From contig NZ_CP025624.1 of NCBI RefSeq assembly GCF_002874965.1, positions 3,410,001 through 3,474,000 of the forward strand: a DNA stretch of 64,000 bases, read 5' to 3'. Source of the stretch: Pseudomonas sp. NC02 (GTDB taxonomy: Bacteria > Pseudomonadota > Gammaproteobacteria > Pseudomonadales > Pseudomonadaceae). Below, one piece after another: positions 26,530 to 34,837 of this stretch; the stretch's first letter is position 1; every line of letters begins with the position of its first letter. A program made the translations under genes and the position numbers. Below the pieces are notes generated by a model that was not told the origin of the DNA, did no database searches, and saw only the letters and a list, made by a program, of their open reading frames with translations.

Positions 26530-27522
26530 TCAAAGGGTGCCTATGCCGCCAGGTGCCACGCCGCTGTTGGCCACGGCAATGCCGTTGATCAATGGCGCGC
26601 CGAATTCGGCCTGGCTGATTTCGAACACATCGCCTGGCTGGGTACGAATGCCGTCGGCAAACGACAAGGTGGCGGTGCCGAAGAAATGGATATGCACGTC
26701 ACCTGGGCGCAGGAACTGGGTGTATTTGAAATGGTGGTATTCAAGGTTTTCGAGGCTGTGGCACATGTTGGCTTCGCCACTGAGGAATTCGTGCTGCCAC
26801 AACACCTCGCCATTGCGCACGATACGGCTGGTGCCCGCCAGGTGCCGGGGCAGTTCACCTAGGCGCAACTCGGGACCGTAGCTGCAACTGCGCAGCTTGG
26901 AGTGGGCCAGGTACAGGTAATTCTTGCGCTCCATCACGTGGTCGGAAAACTCGTTGCCCACCGCGTAGCCCAGGCGATACGGCTTGCCGTCGTGACCAAT
27001 CACATACAGCCCGGCGATTTCCGGCTCTTCGCCGGCGTCTTCGGCAAACGCCGGCCACGGGAATGGCTGGCCCGGACGCACCACGATGCTGCCGTCGCCC
27101 TTGTAGAACCATTCCGGCTGCACACCGGCCTGGCCAGCAGCCGGTTTGCCGCCCTCCACGCCCCATTTGAAGATGCGCATGCTGTCGGTCATCGCGCTTT
27201 CGTCACTGGCGTTCTGGTGCATCTTGTCCCGCGCCGACGCACTGCCCAGGTGGGTCAGGCCGGTACCGCTGACCAGCGTGTGGGCCGGGTCCGGGTGATC
27301 CAGCGGTGGCAAGATCTTCTGCGCGGCCAGCAGTTTGGCGTAGTCGTGGCTCTCGGCCAGGCCGAGGTGGTCTATGTGCTGTTGCAGGGTGACGCCAGCC
27401 TCGATGGCGGCGAGTGCCAGGTCGCGTACCGTGCGGGCGGCCCGCACCTCGCGTACCTGATCGCCGTCGACCACGCCCACTCGGCGTTCGCCGTTGTTCA
27501 ATTCAAACTGCACTAACCCCAT
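26530..27522 (-). CDS. AraD1/GguC-family 2-keto-3-deoxypentonate dehydratase (FAH fold)
   Basis: 330 aa from the ATG at 27522 (AGGAG seven bases upstream) rather than the in-frame start at 27543. It is a fumarylacetoacetate hydrolase-fold protein of the AraD1/GguC group: SGTGLTHLGSASARD, EPEIAGLYVIGHDGKPYRLGYAVGNEFSDHVMER (acidic metal ligands) and GAPLINGIAVANSGV. Members are placed in oxidative arabinose/xylose modules as the dehydratase forming 2-oxoglutarate semialdehyde from 2-keto-3-deoxypentonate, replacing the DHDPS-type AraD. The stop overlaps the ribosome site of the ALDH gene. Role inferred from family and context. Confidence 0.87.
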   Translation of the reverse strand: MGLVQFELNNGERRVGVVDGDQVREVRAARTVRDLALAAIEAGVTLQQHIDHLGLAESHDYAKLLAAQKILPPLDHPDPAHTLVSGTGLTHLGSASARDKMHQNASDESAMTDSMRIFKWGVEGGKPAAGQAGVQPEWFYKGDGSIVVRPGQPFPWPAFAEDAGEEPEIAGLYVIGHDGKPYRLGYAVGNEFSDHVMERKNYLYLAHSKLRSCSYGPELRLGELPRHLAGTSRIVRNGEVLWQHEFLSGEANMCHSLENLEYHHFKYTQFLRPGDVHIHFFGTATLSFADGIRTQPGDVFEISQAEFGAPLINGIAVANSGVAPGGIGTL

Positions 27523-27543
27523 GAGTGTTCTCCTGATTGCCAA

Positions 27544-28866
27544 TTAAGTACGCGTGGCGCCACGGGCGCTGGCGGCGAACTGGTCGGGCGGCAGCACGTG
27601 CCTGCGCTCCAGCAACCGATAGACCACCCCGGTCAACACCACCCCGAACAGCATCACGCACGCCAGGAAGTACAAGCCCGACGCAAGGTTTCCGGTGTAC
27701 TCCTTGAGGGCGCCGATCACGAACGGCCCGATGTAGCCGCCGAGGTTGCCCACCGAGTTGATCAAGGCGATGCCCGCCGCTGCACTCGCGCCGGCAAAGA
27801 AACGTCCCGGCAAGGTCCAGAACACCGCCGTGCAAGAAAACAGCGCAAACGCCACCAGGCACAGCGCTGCCAGTTGCCACAGCGGCACTGTCAGCCAGGC
27901 GCTGAGGAACAGGCCGATGGCGCCCAACACGTAGAGCACGGCAAGATGACCGTAGCGATCATTCAGGCGATCGGAACTGCGCGGGACGATCAGCAAACCG
28001 ATGATCCCGAAGATGTAGGGCACTGCCGACACAAACCCGGTGGTCAGGTCGCTGCCGCCAAACTGCTTGATCAAGGTCGGCAGCCACAGGCCCAGGCCAT
28101 AAATGCTCAAGGTCACCGGCAGGTAGAACAGCGCCAGCAGCAACACGCGTTTGTCCTTCAGCGCATGCAGCGGGTTGCCGTGCCGGGTCTGGCCGTAGGC
28201 TTGCAGGTCTTTGGCCAGCTCGCCGGTGAGCCAGGCCTTCTCCGCCTGGTCCATCCATTTCACCTGTTGCGGCCCATCCGGCAGGTAGCGCAGCACCGGC
28301 CAGGTCAGCAGGATCGCCGGGGTGCCGATGACGATGAACAACCACTGCCAGCCGTGCAGGCCGAGTATCCCGTCCATGCCGAGCAAGCCGCCCGCCACGG
28401 GGCCGGTGATCATCATCGCGATGGGTTGGGACAGGATGAACAGCCCGAGGATCTTGCCGCGGTGCCTCACCGGGAACCATTGGGTGATGTAGTAGAGGAC
28501 ACCCGGGAAGAACCCGGCTTCGGCGGCGCCCAGCAGAAAGCGCATCACATAGAAACTGTGGGGGCCCTGGACGAATGCCATGCCGATGGTAATCGCGCCC
28601 CAAGTCACCATGATTCGTGCGAACCAACGCCGCGCGCCGAAACGGTCGAGCATCAGGTTGCTGGGGATTTCCAGCAGGAAGTAGCCAATAAAGAACAGCC
28701 CTGCTCCCAGCCCATACGCCGCATCGCCGATGCCGACATCCGCGCCCATGTGCAATTTGGCGAAGCCCACGGCCGAGCGATCCACGTAGGCAATCAGGTA
28801 CAGCAAGATCAGGAAGGGAATCAGTTTCAGCGTGATGCGACGTATCAGCCGCTGTTCCTGGCTCAT
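27544..28866 (-). CDS. MFS carrier, anion:cation symporter (ACS) family
   Basis: 440 aa with 12 predicted membrane segments. MFS signatures: LIAYVDRSAVGFAKLHM in TM1, LLEIPSNLMLDRFGARRWFARIMVTWG in the TM2-3 loop, and GAAEAGFFPGVLYYITQWFPVRHRGKI in TM4-5, the last being characteristic of ACS members that carry sugar acids. It is the first gene of the arabinose operon, with the GntR-type operator in its upstream region. It may import L-arabinose, L-arabinonate or a related acid. Its stop is 21 bp before the AraD1 start. Confidence 0.92.
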   Translation of the reverse strand: MSQEQRLIRRITLKLIPFLILLYLIAYVDRSAVGFAKLHMGADVGIGDAAYGLGAGLFFIGYFLLEIPSNLMLDRFGARRWFARIMVTWGAITIGMAFVQGPHSFYVMRFLLGAAEAGFFPGVLYYITQWFPVRHRGKILGLFILSQPIAMMITGPVAGGLLGMDGILGLHGWQWLFIVIGTPAILLTWPVLRYLPDGPQQVKWMDQAEKAWLTGELAKDLQAYGQTRHGNPLHALKDKRVLLLALFYLPVTLSIYGLGLWLPTLIKQFGGSDLTTGFVSAVPYIFGIIGLLIVPRSSDRLNDRYGHLAVLYVLGAIGLFLSAWLTVPLWQLAALCLVAFALFSCTAVFWTLPGRFFAGASAAAGIALINSVGNLGGYIGPFVIGALKEYTGNLASGLYFLACVMLFGVVLTGVVYRLLERRHVLPPDQFAASARGATRT

Positions 28867-28955
28867 GTGAGCGGTCTCCGATTGTTATTTTTATAGAGCG
28901 TTTCGGGTCGCCTCTCGCGGAAAACCGCCAGGGCCAGGCCTCGTTGAATCGGACT

Positions 28956-28983
28956 ATATAGTAATACTATTTAATCAACAACA
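28956..28983 (+). promoter_or_regulatory. GntR/FadR-type operator, copy 2
   Basis: TATAGT-AAT-ACTATTT followed by AATCAACAACA, the same arrangement as at 21621 (GT-N3-AC core, identical 18-base right part). It sits between the divergent MFS-led operon (start 28866) and the IlvD-family gene (start 29059), so it can control both. The likely ligand-responsive regulator is the FCD-GntR encoded right after the dehydratase. Confidence 0.82.
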
Positions 28984-29058
28984 CTTCCAAACACCCGAAT
29001 TTACGCCTATGTTAAGCCGAGAATGGATCAATATAGTCTTACAATAAGAGAGTCAGCC

Positions 29059-30795
29059 ATGTCCGAGAAAAAGCCCGTCCTGCGCTCCGCCAGCTGGTTT
29101 GGTACCGCCGATAAAAACGGCTTCATGTACCGCAGCTGGATGAAAAACCAGGGGATTGCCGATCATCAGTTCCACGGCAAACCGATCATCGGGATCTGCA
29201 ATACCTGGTCGGAGCTGACGCCCTGCAACGCGCACTTCCGCCAGATTGCCGAGCATGTGAAACGCGGCGTGATCGAAGCCGGTGGCTTTCCAGTGGAATT
29301 TCCGGTGTTCTCCAACGGCGAATCGAACCTGCGCCCCACCGCGATGCTCACCCGTAACCTGGCCAGCATGGACGTGGAGGAAGCCATTCGCGGCAACCCC
29401 ATCGACGGCGTGGTGCTGCTGACCGGCTGTGACAAGACCACCCCGGCGCTGCTGATGGGCGCCGCCAGTTGCGACGTGCCGGCGATCGTCGTCACCGGCG
29501 GGCCGATGCTCAACGGCAAGCACAAGGGCCAGGACATCGGCTCGGGCACCGTGGTGTGGCAGCTCAGCGAACAGGTCAAGGCGGGCACCATTACCCTCGA
29601 CGATTTCCTCGCGGCCGAAGGCGGCATGTCCCGCTCGGCGGGCACCTGCAACACCATGGGCACCGCCTCGACCATGGCCTGCATGGCCGAAGCACTCGGC
29701 ACTTCCCTGCCCCACAACGCGGCGATTCCCGCGGTGGATGCGCGGCGTTATGTACTGGCGCACATGTCCGGCATGCGTGCGGTGGAGATGGTGCGTGAAG
29801 ACCTGAAGCTGTCGAAGATCCTGACCAAGGAGGCTTTCGAAAACGCGATTCGCGTCAACGCAGCCATCGGCGGCTCGACCAACGCCGTGATTCACCTGAA
29901 AGCCATCGCCGGGCGCATCGGCGTCGAGCTCGACCTGGACGACTGGACCCGCATGGGCCGTGGCATGCCGACCATCGTCGACCTGCAGCCGTCCGGGCGC
30001 TTCCTGATGGAGGAGTTCTACTACGCTGGCGGCCTGCCGGCGGTGCTGCGCCGCCTCGGTGAGGCCAACCTGATCCCGCACCCGAATGCCTTGACCGTCA
30101 ACGGCAAGTCCCTCGGCGAAAACACCCGGGAAGCGCCGATCTACGGCCAGGACGAAGTGATCCGCACCCTCGACAACCCGATCCGCGCCGACGGCGGCAT
30201 TTGTGTGTTGCGGGGCAACCTCGCGCCACTGGGTGCAGTCCTCAAGCCTTCGGCTGCCAGTGCCGAACTGATGCAGCATCGCGGGCGTGCCGTGGTGTTC
30301 GAGAACTTCGACATGTACAAGGCACGGATCAACGACCCGGAACTGGACGTGGATGCCAACTCGATCCTGGTGATGAAAAACTGCGGGCCCAAGGGTTATC
30401 CGGGCATGGCAGAAGTCGGCAACATGGGCTTGCCGGCCAAACTGCTGGCCCAGGGCGTGACCGACATGGTGCGGATTTCCGATGCGCGCATGAGCGGCAC
30501 GGCCTACGGCACCGTGGTGTTGCACGTGGCGCCGGAAGCGGCGGCCGGCGGCCCGTTGGCCGCGGTCAAGGAAGGCGACTGGATCGAACTCGATTGCGCC
30601 AATGGCCGCCTGCACCTGGACATCCCGGACGCCGAACTGGCGGCCCGCATGGCCGACCTTGCGCCGCCCGAGCAACTGATTGTCGGGGGTTACCGGCAGC
30701 TGTACATCGACCACGTATTACAGGCAGACCAGGGCTGCGACTTCGACTTCCTGGTGGGCTGCCGTGGCGCCGAAGTGCCGCGTCATTCCCACTAA
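29059..30795 (+). CDS. IlvD/Edd-family aldonate dehydratase, probable L-arabinonate dehydratase
   Basis: 578 aa from the ATG at 29059 (AAGAGAG upstream) rather than 29023. The three iron-sulfur Cys positions expected for sugar-acid dehydratases are present: Cys56 in SELTPCN, Cys124 in LLTGCDKTTPA and Cys197 in SAGTCNTMGTAST, with spacing equal to that of characterised pentonate dehydratases. C-terminal blocks include KNCGPKGYPGMAEVGN and SDARMSGTAYGTVVLHV. The enzyme dehydrates L-arabinonate (or D-xylonate) to the 2-keto-3-deoxy acid. It is transcribed away from the MFS-led operon, with the regulator gene downstream. Confidence 0.93.
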   Translation: MSEKKPVLRSASWFGTADKNGFMYRSWMKNQGIADHQFHGKPIIGICNTWSELTPCNAHFRQIAEHVKRGVIEAGGFPVEFPVFSNGESNLRPTAMLTRNLASMDVEEAIRGNPIDGVVLLTGCDKTTPALLMGAASCDVPAIVVTGGPMLNGKHKGQDIGSGTVVWQLSEQVKAGTITLDDFLAAEGGMSRSAGTCNTMGTASTMACMAEALGTSLPHNAAIPAVDARRYVLAHMSGMRAVEMVREDLKLSKILTKEAFENAIRVNAAIGGSTNAVIHLKAIAGRIGVELDLDDWTRMGRGMPTIVDLQPSGRFLMEEFYYAGGLPAVLRRLGEANLIPHPNALTVNGKSLGENTREAPIYGQDEVIRTLDNPIRADGGICVLRGNLAPLGAVLKPSAASAELMQHRGRAVVFENFDMYKARINDPELDVDANSILVMKNCGPKGYPGMAEVGNMGLPAKLLAQGVTDMVRISDARMSGTAYGTVVLHVAPEAAAGGPLAAVKEGDWIELDCANGRLHLDIPDAELAARMADLAPPEQLIVGGYRQLYIDHVLQADQGCDFDFLVGCRGAEVPRHSH

Positions 30796-30851
30796 TTGGG
30801 ACGGGAGCAATGCTATGATGCCGCGTATTTCGCCAGAGTAGCCTCCCTGTT

Positions 30852-31574
30852 ATGGATCAGCAGCCGACCAAGCCGCGCAAGAGCATGCACGCCCAAATCG
30901 TTCAGGACTTGGGCATGCACATCGTTTCCGGGCGCTTCAAGCCGGAAGAACGGTTGCCCATGGAGGCCACCTTGTGCGAGGAGTACAAGGTCAGCCGCTC
31001 GGTATTGCGTGAGGCGACTCGGGTGCTGAGCGCCAAGGGCCTGGTGATTTCCAAGCCCAAGGTCGGCGCTGTGGTGCGCCCTCGGGTGCAGTGGCACTTG
31101 CTGGACCCGGACGTGCTGACCTGGCTGATGCAGTCGACACCCCACAGCGAGTTTTTCAACACCCTGGCCGGTGTACGTCGGATCCTCGAGCCGGAAATCG
31201 CCGCGATGGCCGCGACCACCGCCACTGACGCCGACATCGCCACCATCGAAAAAGCCTACCTCGGCATGGAAACCGCCAATACCCACGAAACGTTGCTGCA
31301 GGCCGACCTGGACTTCCACCGGGCGATTGCCGATGCGACCCGCAACGACTTGCTGGCCTACATGTGCAATATGCTGTCGCTGCCACTTCGCGAGTCCATC
31401 AACATCACCAACCGTCGCCCCGACATCCAGGGCCTCAGCCTGCCCCGGCACAAAGCGATCCTCACCGCGATCAAGAACCGTGACGCCCTCGGCGCGCGGC
31501 ATGCCTCCCTGGTGCAACTGGACGATACCCGGGTGGCGCTGGACACCGTGATGAACGTGCTGACGCCGCTGTAG
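30852..31574 (+). CDS. GntR-family regulator with FCD domain (arabinose regulon candidate)
   Basis: 240 aa. The N-terminal winged helix has the GntR pattern (HAQIVQDLGMHIVSGRFKPEERLP and EEYKVSRSVLREATRVLSAKGLV). The C-terminal FCD domain (about residues 95-230) carries the acidic and His metal-binding positions (LDFHRAIADAT, LPRHKAILTAI, ARHASLVQLDD). FadR-subfamily proteins usually bind GT-N3-AC palindromes. Two such sites with long identical flanks lie before the SDR/galM and MFS/IlvD promoters. It follows the dehydratase gene by 56 bp and is probably co-transcribed, giving an autoregulatory loop. Confidence 0.9.
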   Translation: MDQQPTKPRKSMHAQIVQDLGMHIVSGRFKPEERLPMEATLCEEYKVSRSVLREATRVLSAKGLVISKPKVGAVVRPRVQWHLLDPDVLTWLMQSTPHSEFFNTLAGVRRILEPEIAAMAATTATDADIATIEKAYLGMETANTHETLLQADLDFHRAIADATRNDLLAYMCNMLSLPLRESINITNRRPDIQGLSLPRHKAILTAIKNRDALGARHASLVQLDDTRVALDTVMNVLTPL

Positions 31575-31608
31575 CGCCAGGCAACCCACCGTCAAGTCGA
31601 GGCCGCCC

Positions 31609-32514
31609 TTGGATTACTTCGCTGCGTTAACCGCCTTTGTCGAAGCCGCCGAGGGCAATAACTTCTCCCGTGCCGCCGACCGGCTTGGCATCAAGGCTTC
31701 CACGGTTTCACGCTACGTGAAGGACCTTGAACAGGACCTCGGCATCGCCTTGTTCAACCGCTCTACCCGTACGCTGCACCTGACCGAGGGTGGCCAGACA
31801 TTCCTGACGCACGCACGCCGGGTGCTGGACGAGCTGGAACAAGCCAAGGCGGCCACCTCCGCGCTGAACGAACAACCACGGGGCGTGCTCAAGCTCAACC
31901 TGCCGCCCGCCTTTGCCCGCCACCATATCCTTCCCACCTTGAATGCCTTCCTGGCCCGCTACCCGCAGATCAAGCTGGAACTGGTGCTGGACGACAGCCA
32001 CGTCAACCTGATTCATGCCGGCGCGGACCTGGCGATCCGCATTGGCACCCTGGCGGATTCCACGTTGAAGGCACGCAAGATCTGCGATGAGCGCTACCGG
32101 CTGGTGGCCAGCCCGGCGTTTTGCCGGGAGTATCCGGCGCCGGTCAACCCTGCCGACCTGGCTGCCATGCCGGCGATTCTGGGGGCGGCTGACAGCGCAT
32201 TTGCCAACGGGCGTGAGGTGTCACCGCTGGTGCATAAAGACAGCATCCGGATCAACGACCTGGACGCACAATTGATCGCCGCACAACAGGGCCTGGGATT
32301 TGCCTTGCTGCCCGACTGGCTGGTAGCCAAACCCATTGAAACCGGCGAGTTGCTGGTGTGGTTGCCTGAGTGGGATATCCGCATCGCAGGCCGTGAATCG
32401 GCGGTTTGGTTCGTGTATCCACCCAAGCGCATCGTGTCTTCCAAAGTGCGGTGCTTCATCGACTTTATCGTCGAGCAGATGGGCGAAACACCGCACTGGC
32501 AGCGTTTCAACTGA
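31609..32514 (+). CDS. LysR-family transcriptional regulator
   Basis: 301 aa beginning with TTG at 31609 (GAGG six bases upstream). The N-terminal helix-turn-helix is clear (FVEAAEGNNFSRAADRLGIKASTVSRYVKDLE) and the effector domain follows from about residue 90. It resembles the large CrgA/AaeR-like subgroup that often regulates an adjacent gene. It starts 34 bp after the GntR gene on the same strand and could be read from the same transcript. It converges with the bicupin gene, overlapping it by 8 bp. The target is unknown. Confidence 0.9.
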   Translation: MDYFAALTAFVEAAEGNNFSRAADRLGIKASTVSRYVKDLEQDLGIALFNRSTRTLHLTEGGQTFLTHARRVLDELEQAKAATSALNEQPRGVLKLNLPPAFARHHILPTLNAFLARYPQIKLELVLDDSHVNLIHAGADLAIRIGTLADSTLKARKICDERYRLVASPAFCREYPAPVNPADLAAMPAILGAADSAFANGREVSPLVHKDSIRINDLDAQLIAAQQGLGFALLPDWLVAKPIETGELLVWLPEWDIRIAGRESAVWFVYPPKRIVSSKVRCFIDFIVEQMGETPHWQRFN

Positions 32515-33448
32515 AGCGGATATCCAGCGACCGCAGATAGGTTTGCAGCCCCGCATCCTGGATCGGAATCAGGAAGGCTTCCGTATCGGACTCGTTGAAG
32601 TGAGCATGCCAGTAGCCTGGCGGGGTGACGAACGCCAGGCCCGGCGACCAGTCGACCCGCACCGGGTTGCGGATCTGCCCATCGGCGTCCAGTTCGGTGC
32701 CCACCAGCGAATAGCAGCCCTTGGGGCAATCAATGATGAAATCCAGCGCAATCGACTGGTGTCGGTGGGGCTTCTGAATCGACCCCGGCGGCAGGATGCC
32801 GTACATCGCCCACAGCACATGGGTCACGGTGCGAGTCTGCGGGAAGTTGCGATTGCCCAGCAGGATGCTGATACGGCTACGGTCCTGGGCGCGGGGATCA
32901 TCGGCCGCTTCGCGCAGTTTTGCGTTGGCCAGCTCCGCGGGATACAGCGTCGGCACGAAGCGATCGGCACTGCGGATCACGCCCAGGTAACGCAACAGCG
33001 GCTCATCGTGGACGTAATACAGGCGCGCATCCTCCGATGCGCTGAACTGCGCTTGCTGCAGACCTGGCAGCGCAATGAAGCAGCCTTTGGTCCAGTCGAT
33101 GCGGTGCGCGCCCTGAACCACACTGCCCTGCCCGGCGATGACATAAAACACCTGTGAGGTGGCGTTGGGGTGCAGTTCCAGCGTATCGCCGGCGTTCAGG
33201 CGAATGAAGTTCGCACACAGCCCCGGACCGGTGGCCGGACCTTCGCAACCCAAGGCATCGCTGAGGTCCAGCGGCACTACCCGAGAGGGCCCACTGTCGT
33301 ACAGCGAGGCCGGGAAGCTGTGATAGGGAATGCGGGTGATCAGGTTGGCGCTGATGGGATTGGCGGCCTTGCTGTATTCAAAGTATTCGGCATCGAGCAG
33401 GTGCAGCGGTTGGGTATCGGCCACGTCAGGCTTGAATTCGCTATTCAT
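32507..33448 (-). CDS. Bicupin protein (gentisate dioxygenase-like fold)
   Basis: 313 aa from the ATG at 33448, chosen for GAGG eight bases upstream; a GTG at 33457 is alternative. Two cupin barrels can be recognised: LNAGDTLELHPNATSQVFYVIAGQGSV (about residues 85-115) and ILPPGSIQKPHRHQSIALDFII (about 225-250), the second with His residues in the usual metal-binding place (PHRHQS) and PPGYWHAHFNE. The first barrel lacks one of the usual His ligands, so only the second probably binds metal. The substrate is unknown. It converges with a LysR gene by an 8-bp overlap. The 138 bp before it hold a hairpin. Confidence 0.72.
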   Translation of the reverse strand: MNSEFKPDVADTQPLHLLDAEYFEYSKAANPISANLITRIPYHSFPASLYDSGPSRVVPLDLSDALGCEGPATGPGLCANFIRLNAGDTLELHPNATSQVFYVIAGQGSVVQGAHRIDWTKGCFIALPGLQQAQFSASEDARLYYVHDEPLLRYLGVIRSADRFVPTLYPAELANAKLREAADDPRAQDRSRISILLGNRNFPQTRTVTHVLWAMYGILPPGSIQKPHRHQSIALDFIIDCPKGCYSLVGTELDADGQIRNPVRVDWSPGLAFVTPPGYWHAHFNESDTEAFLIPIQDAGLQTYLRSLDIRFS

Positions 33449-33548
33449 TATGATCACCTCAATCTACGACTGGATTTCGCATGCCCCGTAGGACGTTGCG
33501 ACGGTGACAGAACTATAGGCACTGTACGGCAGTGGATTAACCCCCCAA

Positions 33549-33569
33549 GTCGCACAGCAGTTGTGCGAC
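33549..33569. terminator. Hairpin after the porin gene
   Basis: GTCGCACA-GCAGT-TGTGCGAC, a perfect 8-bp stem with a 5-base loop, lies 18 bp after the porin stop and is flanked by C and G runs that lengthen the pairing. No T-tract follows on either strand. It is either a weak terminator between porin and bicupin genes or an operator. Confidence 0.4.
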
Positions 33570-33586
33570 CAGGGGCAGGTAAATTG

Positions 33587-34738
33587 TTAAAAGTAGTACT
33601 TGGCGACCAACTCATACTCATCCTGCCCCGTATAGTCGCCTTGCTTGTTCCTGGCCATATCGAACTTCCTCTCCAGGCCAATCGCCAAAGTGTCATGCAA
33701 GGTGATCAGGGCAAAACCGGCCACCGAGTAGCCGCTGCGCCCTGAGCTGTTCTTGTCCGAGAACAGGTTGATCCCGCCATACGCCTTGAAGAATCCCAGC
33801 TCGCCCATTTCCGGAAACGAATAGCTGCTGTAAGACTCCAGTGCCTTAGCCTCGCGATAACCACTGGCGGTGGGCGCTGATGCATTCAGGTTGCGGTACT
33901 CGCCGTAAACCACCGCGTGATACCAGGGCGCATTGGTGTAGGTCACCCCCGACAACCAGCCTTCGACATTCGGGTGCCGAGTGTTGAGTTGAGCGTGGCC
34001 GTCCAGTGAACGCTCGCTCATTTCGGTGTAGCCGTAGGCCAGGCGCAATGACCAATGATCCGCCGGGCGCCAGACAGTACCCACCTGGTACAGCGCATTG
34101 CGGGAGCTGTCGACGAATTTGCCGGCGCCCACGCTGCTGGGGTTGACGGAGTTGTGTACCGGGCCGGTGCCCAGGCCATACATCACGCCAAATTCGAAAT
34201 CGTCGCTTCTTACCCGGTAATACAGGGTTTTGTTCGGCCGGGAGAAGCCCAGCAACTGGTTGCCGCCATACCCATTGAACGTGCCCTGCCCTTTAGTGCC
34301 GTAGCCCAAATACCAGTCGGTGATCGAACCCACCATGTCGAAGGTCAGGGACTTTTGCTGACCGTAGCTCAGTTGCCCCCAGCGCGCATTGCGCACGAAC
34401 ACATACTGGAAACGCTTGGTCTGGGCGGCGGTGCCGTCGTAGTAGAACGGGTCGTAGGCCCATTCCTGACGCATGCCCACGGCCCACTGCGAGTCGAGCT
34501 GGTGGGTGTAGATCATGTTGATCCGGTGGCCGATGCTGCCGGTGTGACGGCCCTGGATGTAGACCTTGTCGTTTGACGCGAAAATGCCCTGGGCGTGCAG
34601 CTCCAACCGATCGCTGTCGGTCTTGATCAGATCGATGGCCATGGCTGGCTGCACGCTGCACAGCGCCAGGAAGCACGCCAGGATAAAACGATGACGCACG
34701 CAAAAGCCTTGTCCAGTTGGACGAACAGAGAAATTCAT
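33587..34738 (-). CDS. Outer-membrane porin-like beta-barrel protein
   Basis: 383 aa from the ATG at 34738. A signal peptide (HRFILACFLALCSVQPAMA) is followed by alternating amphipathic strands with many aromatic residues (NMIYTHQLDSQWAVGMRQEWAYD, DDFEFGVMYGLGTG, WSLRLAYGYTEMSE), and the protein ends in YYF, the usual outer-membrane insertion signal. It looks like a general porin-type barrel; it could not be assigned to OprB or OprD. It is the last gene of the M20/MHS/GH3 operon (99-bp gap after GH3), so it may admit the operon's substrate. Confidence 0.8.
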   Translation of the reverse strand: MNFSVRPTGQGFCVRHRFILACFLALCSVQPAMAIDLIKTDSDRLELHAQGIFASNDKVYIQGRHTGSIGHRINMIYTHQLDSQWAVGMRQEWAYDPFYYDGTAAQTKRFQYVFVRNARWGQLSYGQQKSLTFDMVGSITDWYLGYGTKGQGTFNGYGGNQLLGFSRPNKTLYYRVRSDDFEFGVMYGLGTGPVHNSVNPSSVGAGKFVDSSRNALYQVGTVWRPADHWSLRLAYGYTEMSERSLDGHAQLNTRHPNVEGWLSGVTYTNAPWYHAVVYGEYRNLNASAPTASGYREAKALESYSSYSFPEMGELGFFKAYGGINLFSDKNSSGRSGYSVAGFALITLHDTLAIGLERKFDMARNKQGDYTGQDEYELVAKYYF

Positions 34739-34837
34739 CGGTGAAAGCTCCCGCTGCGCCACCAGGCAATGGCGCAGACGTTCAAGAGGTAGGTGACGCT
34801 AAAGCCTGGATATTTTTATTTTTATGGGGTGTAACGG

